Position numbers and translations under genes: made by a program | The notes under the pieces: generated by a model | The model's input: only the letters and a program-made list of their open reading frames with translations | What the model was told of the DNA's origin: nothing | Database searches by the model: none | In this document: positions 15,369 to 22,400 of the stretch, piece after piece | How positions within the stretch are numbered: position 1 is the stretch's first letter | Layout: each line of letters begins with the position of its first letter | Assembly: GCA_903869265.1 (NCBI GenBank) | Contig: CAIPYE010000014.1 | Span: 186,001 to 250,000 of the forward strand | Direction: 5' to 3' | DNA length: 64,000 nt | Source of the DNA: an uncultured delta proteobacterium | GTDB taxonomy: Bacteria > Desulfobacterota > Desulfobulbia > Desulfobulbales > Desulfurivibrionaceae

Positions 15369-16049
15369 CTACAGCTTTTCTCCCATGGCCAGATCCTCAA
15401 GACCGTCGCGGTCCAGAATGGTGATCTGCGCGCCTTCGCTGCTGATCAACCCCTGTTTGGCGAGCTTGGTCAAGATACGGGAGAGGGTTTCCGGGATGGT
15501 GCCCAGCAGACTGGCCAGCTGAGCCTTGCCGATGTTGAGCTTGACGGTGTCGCTGTCCCCCTGCTGGGTGCTGAGAAAGAGAAGATGCGCAGCCACCCTC
15601 CCCGGCACCTCCTTGAGGGAGAGATCCTCGATCAGATGGGCAAATTTTTTGAGCCGCATGGACAGAGCCGCCAGCATGTTCATGGCCAGGGCCGGATTGG
15701 TCTGGATCAGCTCGATGAAAGCGCGGCGGGGGATGAAGATGGTCCGACTTTTTTCGAGAGCCAGGGCGTGGGCCGGGAAGGTCGAGCCGGTAAAGACGGC
15801 GGCTTCGGCAAAGGGCTCGCCCGGCCCGAAGATGTGGAGGATCTGCTCCTTGCCTTCCATGGACAGCTTGTAGATCTTAACCAAACCCTCCATGACCACA
15901 TAGAACCCGGTGCCTGGATCGCCTTCGGCAAAAATGCTTTGTCCCCGGCCATAGTCCTGGAGGGTGACGATCATGGCCAGCTCGTCGTACTGCTCATTGG
16001 TCAGGCCGCCAAAGAGCGGGACCTGTTTGAGAAAAGACATGAGTTCCAT
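15369..16049 (-). CDS. Crp/Fnr-family transcriptional regulator
   Basis: 226 residues with an N-terminal cyclic-nucleotide-binding-type beta-roll (SIFAEGDPGTGFYVVMEG, LHIFGPGEPFAEAAVF), a dimerisation helix (MRLKKFAHLIEDL) and a C-terminal winged helix whose recognition region is KAQLASLLGTIPETLSRIL. No N-terminal cysteine cluster is present, so it is not a canonical [4Fe-4S] FNR. The helix pattern TIPETLSR is typical of the DNR/FNR-like branches that respond to redox or nitrosative signals. It lies three bases downstream of the phosphopantetheinyl transferase gene in the same transcript. The ligand is unknown. Confidence 0.88.
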   Translation of the reverse strand: MELMSFLKQVPLFGGLTNEQYDELAMIVTLQDYGRGQSIFAEGDPGTGFYVVMEGLVKIYKLSMEGKEQILHIFGPGEPFAEAAVFTGSTFPAHALALEKSRTIFIPRRAFIELIQTNPALAMNMLAALSMRLKKFAHLIEDLSLKEVPGRVAAHLLFLSTQQGDSDTVKLNIGKAQLASLLGTIPETLSRILTKLAKQGLISSEGAQITILDRDGLEDLAMGEKL

Positions 16050-16052
16050 GGG

Positions 16053-16817
16053 TTACTCCTTGGGTATTGGCAGACAAGCCATGGCCCAGGCCAGATTGTC
16101 TGCAAAAAAACAGAGCACGGAAATGTTTGGCGGGCAATCATCCTGCTTTCTGCCCGAGGCAAAGGTCAACGCCAGCGGTGCTTGCGGAGCGCCGCAGCCG
16201 CCATGCCCGGAAATCAAGCGAATCTCCAACAGACCGAGCAGGGGATGGGCCCGGACCGCTTTGCGGATCGCCTCCTTAGCCGCCCACAGCATGGTGAGCC
16301 GTTTTGTTTCGGTAAAAGCCTCCGGCAGCGAGGCGGTCAGGATATCTTCTTCTTCCCGCAGGGCAAAGCGTTTTTTCACCCTGAGGATATTGGCGCCCGG
16401 CTGCTGAATGTCAAACCCGCAGGGGAGATTTGCCGCCAGGGCCGCCGCCAGCGGCCCACTGTGGGAGATGGAGATGAGCGGGACAACGGATTGAGTCTCC
16501 GTCGCGACATAGGGGCGGCCATCTTCTTCGTTCCGGATCGACAGCCCTTGCCAGTCCACCGTTGTCTCGCCCAGAAGCTCCGCAGCCGCCCATTTGGCGG
16601 CCAGTCGTCCGCCCAGCCACTCGCTGCGTCTCTTTTTTTGGCTGAACCCGGTCCATCGGCCCAGCTCGTCCGAGCCCAGATAAATGCTTGCCATCTCGGG
16701 CGTGCAGTCGGCCAGATCGGCAAGCCATATTCCGCCAAGCCGCAACCGGGGTTCCGGGCTAAAATGCTGTTGCCAGCGCGGCCAGCATTCCTCAAAAATG
16801 GCTTGGGCAAACGCCAT
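16053..16817 (-). CDS. 4'-phosphopantetheinyl transferase superfamily protein
   Basis: 254 residues of the Sfp/AcpT type. Signature segments: ISISHSGPLAAALAA, CGFDIQ (family GVDIE, acidic Mg2+ ligand present) and LWAAKEAIRKA (family WxxKEA). It transfers the phosphopantetheine arm of CoA to a serine of a carrier protein in the cytoplasm. No acyl carrier, fatty-acid, polyketide or NRPS gene lies in this window, so the target carrier is elsewhere. It forms a two-gene transcript with the Crp/Fnr gene three bases downstream. Confidence 0.82.
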   Translation of the reverse strand: MAFAQAIFEECWPRWQQHFSPEPRLRLGGIWLADLADCTPEMASIYLGSDELGRWTGFSQKKRRSEWLGGRLAAKWAAAELLGETTVDWQGLSIRNEEDGRPYVATETQSVVPLISISHSGPLAAALAANLPCGFDIQQPGANILRVKKRFALREEEDILTASLPEAFTETKRLTMLWAAKEAIRKAVRAHPLLGLLEIRLISGHGGCGAPQAPLALTFASGRKQDDCPPNISVLCFFADNLAWAMACLPIPKE

Positions 16818-16921
16818 TGTGCTCTCCTTTCATAAAAATCCTTGCCCTTGGCCGCAAGTTTTTGTAAGCCGTATAAAAATAAGCACCAGAGATCAACCAT
16901 GATGGACTTGTAACAGCGGCC

Positions 16922-16989
16922 CTTCGACAAGCTCAGGGCGAACGGAAAGTATTTAACGTATTGATCCGCTCGTGCTGAGCTTGTCGAAG
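16922..16989. repeat. REP-like inverted repeat (CTTCGACAAGCTCAG)
   Basis: Perfect 15-base arms at 16922-16936 and 16975-16989 with the divergent GGGCGAACGG-type flank inside the left arm. The same core, TTCGACAGGCTCA, forms another inverted pair at 26039-26110. This is a widespread intergenic palindrome family. It lies between the divergent phosphopantetheinyl transferase and cvpA genes. Confidence 0.75.
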
Positions 16990-17033
16990 CACCTGTTTGA
17001 AGCAAGTTCTGAGTTATTAAGAGGTTGTCAACC

Positions 17034-17666
17034 ATGACTGCAATTGATTTCGGCGTCATCGCCATCATACTCATTTTTCTTGTCCGTGGCATCTGGATCG
17101 GCTTTGTCCGGCAGTTGGCCTCCCTGGCCGCGCTCATCCTCGGCTACCTCTTTGCCGGCCGCTATTATGAGCAGATCAGTCCGCGTCTTTCTTCGGTGAT
17201 CTCCTCGCCCAAGCTCTGTTTTCTCGTTACCTACGGACTGCTTTTTCTTGCGGTTTTTCTCGGGGTCATGGCCCTGGGCTTTGTGCTCAATAAGGTCATG
17301 AGCCTCTCGCTTCTCGGCTGGTTTGATCGGTTCATGGGCGGGATGTTCGGTCTGGTCAAGGCGGGGGTGATTGCCTCCGTTCTCTTCATGGTGATGTCCG
17401 GACTGTTGACAGATTCCAACCCGCTCATGACCGGCTCCCTTGCCGCACCGTATCTGTCCAAAAGTTCCGGGTTTCTGCTTTCCTTTGTCCCGGACCAAAA
17501 TCTGCACCGCCAACTACTTCCCAAGGAGCCCGCCATTGTCCTTCCGGTCTCCACAGTACCAGCGGGCCAGCCGGTTCGGACTGATCCCGCAAAAAAAACC
17601 AAGCACAATCAGTTGATTGATAACGGTCGTACGCACAAGTCCCAACCGTTGCCAGCGGCGGGGTGA
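17034..17666 (+). CDS. CvpA family membrane protein
   Basis: ATG 17034 follows GAGG at a nine-base spacing and gives 210 residues. Four hydrophobic segments fill residues 1-130, with the CvpA pattern of AIDFGVIAIILIFLVRGIWIG, then LASLAALILGYLFA and LLGWFDRFMGGMFGLVKAG. CvpA proteins sit in the inner membrane; roles in colicin V secretion and envelope integrity are reported. The last 50 residues (hydrophilic, Pro/Lys-rich) are encoded in a 153-base overlap with the convergent glycosyltransferase gene and are probably a non-conserved extension. Confidence 0.8.
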   Translation: MTAIDFGVIAIILIFLVRGIWIGFVRQLASLAALILGYLFAGRYYEQISPRLSSVISSPKLCFLVTYGLLFLAVFLGVMALGFVLNKVMSLSLLGWFDRFMGGMFGLVKAGVIASVLFMVMSGLLTDSNPLMTGSLAAPYLSKSSGFLLSFVPDQNLHRQLLPKEPAIVLPVSTVPAGQPVRTDPAKKTKHNQLIDNGRTHKSQPLPAAG

Positions 17667-18239
17667 GGTGAGGGCCGGTGTTGCGAGCAGGGCGATCTGC
17701 CCCATTTTGCGCAAGCGGCGCACCAACTCAAGATCCTCCAGCAGGGCAATCTCCTTAAAGCCACCCATTGCCTGAAAGCGGGCGGCAGGCAGAAACAGGG
17801 CCTGATCGCCATAGGGCAGCCCCAACCAGGCACCCCGCCAATTGGCGCAATATTCAAGGAACCGAAAGCGCCAGCCTGTGGCATCAATGGCAAAGCGGAA
17901 ACCCCCTGCCACGATGCCTGGCTGGTCGAGGGCGTCGCGGATGTTCGCAGCAAAGCCTTCGGGTAGCGTGGTGTCGGCATGGAGAAAGAGTAAAATCCTT
18001 CCTTGCGCAGCCCGCGCCCCAACGTTTTGCTGGCTTCCGCGTCCCAGCGGCGTGGCGACCACTGTGGCTCCGGCTGCTGCGGCCAGGGGTACGGTTTGGT
18101 CATGGCTACCACCATCGGCGACGATCACCTCCACCCCCGGCTGGCCGACCAAGTCGGCCACGGTTTGGCCGATGTAGCTCGCCTCATTGAGAGTCGGGAT
18201 GATAATCGAAATGTCGTAGATCTTCCGGTCGGTCAACAT
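17514..18239 (-). CDS. TIGR04283 family glycosyltransferase
   Basis: 241 residues from ATG 18239; longer readings add a non-homologous N-terminus. GT-A family 2 fold: ISIIIPTLNEASYIGQTV, VIVADGGSHDQT, the DxD-like LFLHADTTLP, and GLPYGDQALFL. The C-terminus RTTVINQLIVLGFFCGISPNRLARWY carries the membrane-proximal hydrophobic helix usual in this family. TIGR04283 proteins are paired with TIGR04282 proteins and have been linked to arsenosugar or related glycan synthesis, though the product here cannot be read. It overlaps the upstream partner by 56 bases and convergent cvpA by 153. Confidence 0.85.
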   Translation of the reverse strand: MLTDRKIYDISIIIPTLNEASYIGQTVADLVGQPGVEVIVADGGSHDQTVPLAAAAGATVVATPLGRGSQQNVGARAAQGRILLFLHADTTLPEGFAANIRDALDQPGIVAGGFRFAIDATGWRFRFLEYCANWRGAWLGLPYGDQALFLPAARFQAMGGFKEIALLEDLELVRRLRKMGQIALLATPALTSPRRWQRLGLVRTTVINQLIVLGFFCGISPNRLARWYCGDRKDNGGLLGK

Positions 18240-18813
18240 CGGCAAGGGGTTCCAGAAGGTGAGTGGAAAGAGCCATGGCCTGCGCCTGTTCCAGGGTTGC
18301 GGTGAGCACCTTTTCACTGCCCCAGGGGATATCCGCAAAAAGAGCGGGGGCCGGCTGGTTGAGGCCAATGAGATAATAGCCGCCGTCCATGGCCGGGCCG
18401 AGCACCAGATCTTCTCGCTCCAGGGCACCGAAGGCCTGGGCAAACAGGGCCGGCCCGAGGCCGGGGCAATCGGCGCCAATCACCACGACCCGCCTTGCGC
18501 CTTGGGCAAAGGCTTGGGCAAAAGCCCGGCGCAACCGGTCGCCCAAGTCTCCCTCGCCCTGATCCAGGCAGGGGATATCGCTGGAAAGCCAATCCTCCAT
18601 GGCCTGCTGGTTCCCGTCGGTATAGCGGATTTCCGGGCTCACCGGATAGTTGGCCGCAAACTGCACCATTTGGCTGATAACCGTCTCGCTCATCCGCTGC
18701 TGGAGCGCAGCCGCTCCCTGGACTCCCAAGGCCGGGATCAGCCGGGTTTTCGTCCGGCCCGGCTCGGGATACCGGGTGAAAAGAATGAGCCGTGCCTGGT
18801 TGTCTCTGTCCAT
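18184..18813 (-). CDS. TIGR04282 (DUF2064) glycosyltransferase-like protein
   Basis: 209 residues with a nucleotidyltransferase/GT-A fold: LILFTRYPEPGRTKTRLIP near the N-terminus, GDLGDRLRRAFAQAF, VVVIGADCPGL (metal-binding Asp) and LGPAMDGGYYLIGL. These are the hallmark motifs of DUF2064, annotated in TIGRFAMs as an arsenosugar biosynthesis glycosyltransferase. Together with the overlapping TIGR04283 gene it forms a conserved two-gene unit. Cytoplasmic. No arsenic gene (arsM, arsR) is nearby, so the arsenic link is not supported by context. Confidence 0.85.
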   Translation of the reverse strand: MDRDNQARLILFTRYPEPGRTKTRLIPALGVQGAAALQQRMSETVISQMVQFAANYPVSPEIRYTDGNQQAMEDWLSSDIPCLDQGEGDLGDRLRRAFAQAFAQGARRVVVIGADCPGLGPALFAQAFGALEREDLVLGPAMDGGYYLIGLNQPAPALFADIPWGSEKVLTATLEQAQAMALSTHLLEPLADVDRPEDLRHFDYHPDSQ

Positions 18814-18893
18814 CCTTGCCGCCCGCCGTATTCTCCGCTATACTTCAGCCAAGGTTATTCTCCATAAAACTCCATTACCATACCAGCCATGCC

Positions 18894-19667
18894 GTGACCG
18901 TCAAAAGAAAAAAAAAGCTCCCGGACCCCTGCTCCTACCGCAAAAGAACCTACCGGAACCGTGTTGATCACGGCGAGCTGGTCAGCTTCGAGGTGCGGAT
19001 CAGGGAAACGGACCTGCATATCCTTGCCGGCAAAGACCTGCGCGATGCAGCCAGCGCTGCGGTTTTTCAATACCGTAGCCAGCTGGAAGGCTACATCGCC
19101 CGCCATCCTGAATTTGCCACAGCCCTCACCCCCCTGCCGCTCGACCCCACGGCTCCCGCGATTGTCAAGTCCATGCTCGTCGCAGGCATCGCGGCGGAGG
19201 TCGGCCCAATGGCTGCGGTGGCCGGGGCGATGGCCGAATATGTCGGGCTGGATCTTCTCGCTGCGGGAGCAGGAGAGGTGGTGGTGGAAAACGGCGGCGA
19301 CATCTATTTCTGCCGCAACCAGGAGAGCGTGGTTGGCATCTTTGCCGGGGTCTCGCCGCTCAGCAACCGGGTGGGGTTGAAGATTGCCGCCAGCCTCATG
19401 CCCCTTGGCATCTGCACCTCATCGGGCACCGTGGGGCATTCTCTGAGCCTGGGCGAGGCCGACGCCGTAACCGTCCTGGCCAAGGATACCGCCCTGGCCG
19501 ACGCAGTGGCCACCCTGGTCGGCAATGCGGTGCAGCCTGGGCAGAGCCTTGAGCCCGCGTTGGCCAAAGGGCCAACCGTGCCAGGGGTTCTGGGCGTGGT
19601 CATCATCCGGGGCGAGGAGTTGGGCGCCTGGGGGGAGGTGGAGCTGGTGCCGCTGGTGGGGAGATGA
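18894..19667 (+). CDS. UPF0280 family protein
   Basis: The preferred start is GTG 18894 (257 residues, opening with a basic KRKKK tract); the frame is open further upstream, so the start is uncertain. The core matches UPF0280: RIRETDLHILAGKDL, VGPMAAVAGAMAEYVG, VVENGGDIYF, and GICTSSGTVGHSLSLGEADAVTVLA. The GTVGHS and DAVTVLA elements resemble the FAD/ADP-binding parts of ApbE flavin transferases, to which the family is distantly related. The biochemical role is unknown. It is divergent from the TIGR04282 gene, with an 80-base shared upstream region. Confidence 0.83.
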   Translation: MTVKRKKKLPDPCSYRKRTYRNRVDHGELVSFEVRIRETDLHILAGKDLRDAASAAVFQYRSQLEGYIARHPEFATALTPLPLDPTAPAIVKSMLVAGIAAEVGPMAAVAGAMAEYVGLDLLAAGAGEVVVENGGDIYFCRNQESVVGIFAGVSPLSNRVGLKIAASLMPLGICTSSGTVGHSLSLGEADAVTVLAKDTALADAVATLVGNAVQPGQSLEPALAKGPTVPGVLGVVIIRGEELGAWGEVELVPLVGR

Positions 19668-19700
19668 GTTCTTTTTTCTTTCCTGCCCGTTTGGCTATGA

Positions 19701-19717
19701 TATCCTAAATCAGGATA
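19701..19717. promoter_or_regulatory. Perfect palindrome upstream of the sensor kinase (possible operator)
   Basis: TATCCT-AAATC-AGGATA, six-base perfect arms, centred about 63 bases before the start of the ethylene-receptor-like kinase and 34 bases after the UPF0280 stop. There is no T-run, so it is not a terminator. A dimeric regulator could bind here; none can be named. Confidence 0.3.
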
Positions 19718-19771
19718 CTGTCTGCATCTCCGGTCAGCAGATGTCTTCCTCCCAAGGAAAAGGGCATAGGC

Positions 19772-22144
19772 ATGCGTGAATTTCTGGAGCAATTTTCCCA
19801 GGCAACGGATTTTATGCCGCATGGGTATTGCCTTGTCTGGGACCCGGCCCTGCTCTGGCTCCATGTCGGTTCGGATGTTCTCACCGGCCTGGCCTATTTT
19901 GTGATCGCCGGAGCGCTCTTTTATCTGGTTTTCAAGCGGCGGGATCTGCCCTTTTTCTGGATGTTTTTCCTGTTCGGCGCCTTTATCCTTGCCTGCGGCA
20001 CCACGCATTTCTTTGCCGCCTGGACGATCTATGTGCCCTCCTATTGGCAGGAGGGAGTGGTCAAGGCGGTCACTGGCCTGGTATCCATTGCCACCGCCCT
20101 GTTTTTGCTGCCGCTTCTGCCCCGGATGCTCAACCTGCCCAATCTTTCAAGAACCTTGGAGGAAAACAGGCGCTTGAACCGCGAACTGGAGCAGCAGGTC
20201 GAAACCTTGCAGAAATCCGAGGAGCGGTTCCGCTCCCTCATCGAAGCCTCCCATGATGGAATCGTGATAACCAACACCCAAGGGGAAATCCTTACGGCCA
20301 ACCGCGCGGCGGAGAAGATGTTCGGCTATTGCGAAAAGGAGCTTGAAGGCAAGCCGATCATCACGCTCATGCCCCAGCGGTATCAGGAGCAACATCTTCG
20401 GGGGATGCGGAATTTTGTCGCCACGGGCGTGTCCCAGTGCCTTGGCAAGGCGTTTGCCTTTGAGGGCAGGCGCAAGGACGGGAGCGAGTTTGCCTTGGAA
20501 CTCAATATTTCCAGCTGGATTTCGGAGGGACAAGTCAATTTCGGCGGCATCATCAGGGATATAACCGAACGCGCCCGTATGGAGAAGGAAACCCTCACCG
20601 CCCAGAAACGGTTCAAGACCCTGGTGGACAGCCTGGACGGCCTTGTCTACGTTGCCGATTTTGAAACCTATGAGCTTTTATTTGTGAACAAGTATGGCCG
20701 GGATATCTGGGGGGATATCGCCGGGAAGATCTGTTGGCAGACCCTGCAAACCGGGCAGACCGGGCCGTGTTCCTTCTGCACCAATGAGCGTTTGCGGGAC
20801 GCAGCCGGACAGCCGACCGGCGTGTATGTCTGGGAGTTTCAGAACACGGTGAACAACGAGTGGTACGAGTGCCGGGATCAGGCCATCGAGTGGGCCGACG
20901 GCAGATATGTTCGGATGGAGATCGCCACCAATATCACACCCCGCAAACGATCGGAGCAGGAAAAGACCGATCTGGAAACGCAGATCCGCACGACCCAGAA
21001 GATGGAGGCCATCGGCACCCTGGCCGGCGGCATCGCCCACGACTTCAACAACATCCTGGTGCCGATCATTGCCTACACCGACATGATCATGTCCACGGAA
21101 GATCCAGGCAGCGCCACCTGGCAAAACCTGCAGGAGGTGTACAAGGCTGCCAACCGGGCCAAGGAGCTGGTGAAACAGATTCTGACCTTCAGCCGGGAGC
21201 GGGAGCAGGAGACCTGCCCTGTGCAGCTCGTCCCGGTGGTCAAGGAATCCCTCAAGCTTCTGAAGGCCTCGCTGCCCAGCACCATTGAGGTCTCCCAGCG
21301 GCTGGAGGGGGAGGGCGTCACCATCCTTGCGGACCCGACCCAGATCCACCAGATTGTCATGAATCTCTGCACCAACGCCTACCATGCCATGCGGGAACAG
21401 GGCGGGATCATGGAGGTGACCTTGTCTGAGGTGGAAATCGGCGCCCACGATGACCCTCTGGACCGCAGTCTGCCTCCTGGCCCCTATCTTGTCCTCTCGG
21501 TGAGCGATACCGGACCAGGCATGGACCCGGCGACCATGGAGCGGATATTTGATCCCTACTTCACCACGAGAAAACATGGGGAGGGCACCGGGCTCGGCCT
21601 TGCCGTTGTTCTGGGCATCGTGAAAAAATACGGCGGGGATATCCGGGTGTACAGTGAGCCAGGCCAGGGGGCGTCATTTCAGGTCTATTTTCCCGTGTTT
21701 GGCAAGGCGGAGGAAGGTTTGGCCGTTATCCTGCGCACGCCGCTGGTGGTAGGGGATGAGCGGATTCTGCTGGTGGATGACGAGTCGCCCATTGCCGAGT
21801 CCATGCAGAAGATGCTGGAATTCCATGGCTACCATGTCACCGCGAAAACCAGCAGCGTTGAGGCTCTGGAGACCTTTCGCCTTGCGCCCCGGGATTTTGA
21901 TCTGGTCCTCACCGATCAGACCATGCCGCATCTGACCGGCGATCAACTGGTGCTGGAGATGAAAAAAATACGACCGGATATCCCGATCATTCTCTGCACG
22001 GGATTCAGCAACACGATTGATGAGGTAAAAGCCAGGATCCTGGAAATCGACGCCTTTCTCATGAAGCCGGTTCTGCGGAAAGAGCTGGTGGAGACAATCA
22101 GAAATGTGCTCGATAAACCGCGAGGCAATGGCCTCTCGGCTTGA
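19772..22144 (+). CDS. Hybrid histidine kinase with ethylene-receptor-like membrane sensor
   Basis: 790 residues. Residues 1-125 form three membrane helices matching the ethylene-binding domain of plant ETR1: SD35 and LAYF in helix 1, then FGAFILACGTTHF in helix 2 with C75 and H79 as Cys-x3-His. The D35 to C75 distance (40) equals the ETR1 D25-C65 distance. Next come a short coiled coil, two PAS domains (about 150-265 and 275-395), a kinase core with HisKA-like IAHDFNNILVP, HATPase motifs (TGPGMDPATMERIFDPYF, GTGLGLAVVLG), and a C-terminal receiver with DLVLTDQTMP and VDDES. It probably senses ethylene or another small ligand through a copper-type site. The output partner is unknown. Confidence 0.87.
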   Translation: MREFLEQFSQATDFMPHGYCLVWDPALLWLHVGSDVLTGLAYFVIAGALFYLVFKRRDLPFFWMFFLFGAFILACGTTHFFAAWTIYVPSYWQEGVVKAVTGLVSIATALFLLPLLPRMLNLPNLSRTLEENRRLNRELEQQVETLQKSEERFRSLIEASHDGIVITNTQGEILTANRAAEKMFGYCEKELEGKPIITLMPQRYQEQHLRGMRNFVATGVSQCLGKAFAFEGRRKDGSEFALELNISSWISEGQVNFGGIIRDITERARMEKETLTAQKRFKTLVDSLDGLVYVADFETYELLFVNKYGRDIWGDIAGKICWQTLQTGQTGPCSFCTNERLRDAAGQPTGVYVWEFQNTVNNEWYECRDQAIEWADGRYVRMEIATNITPRKRSEQEKTDLETQIRTTQKMEAIGTLAGGIAHDFNNILVPIIAYTDMIMSTEDPGSATWQNLQEVYKAANRAKELVKQILTFSREREQETCPVQLVPVVKESLKLLKASLPSTIEVSQRLEGEGVTILADPTQIHQIVMNLCTNAYHAMREQGGIMEVTLSEVEIGAHDDPLDRSLPPGPYLVLSVSDTGPGMDPATMERIFDPYFTTRKHGEGTGLGLAVVLGIVKKYGGDIRVYSEPGQGASFQVYFPVFGKAEEGLAVILRTPLVVGDERILLVDDESPIAESMQKMLEFHGYHVTAKTSSVEALETFRLAPRDFDLVLTDQTMPHLTGDQLVLEMKKIRPDIPIILCTGFSNTIDEVKARILEIDAFLMKPVLRKELVETIRNVLDKPRGNGLSA

Positions 22145-22400
22145 AGGGGTTTTCCTTTTTTGAACGATGGGAATATTTGGAGCGTGTGGACATGGGGGAT
22201 TTTGGTCGCGCGTCATGGTTGGCCGAGGAGGCGTTGCGGATTGATGCCGCAATCCTGGCCAGCACCCGCGATGCGGTGATCTGCCCCTAAGATGCTTGGT
22301 AAAAGCCCGAGCATTGTCAGCTCCGGGCGTCACGACCGCACCGCCGTTTGTGATTATATTCAGCCTTGTTGAGTTTGTGATAACAACGCCTGGAGGTTTT
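22145..22400. other. 256-base intergenic region between kinase and diguanylate cyclase genes
   Basis: It holds an open stretch ending in a TAA at 22288-22290 with no convincing ribosome site or known motif, possibly the degraded end of a signalling gene (translation includes LASTRDAVIC, vaguely PAS-like). The ribosome site for the downstream gene (TGGAGG) is at its right end. No RNA gene or strong promoter is seen. Confidence 0.4.

Noticed and set aside
13514-15400. Long minus-strand open frame (628 codons) opposite the Rel gene
   Set aside because: Antisense shadow of a well-conserved gene; no ribosome site and no domain.
18792-18893. N-terminal extension of the UPF0280 frame
   Set aside because: It overlaps the divergent TIGR04282 start and shows no homology; GTG 18894 gives the conserved protein.
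22192-22290. 32-codon ORF between the kinase and diguanylate cyclase genes
   Set aside because: No ribosome site and no recognisable protein; at best a gene remnant, so it is mentioned only in the intergenic entry.
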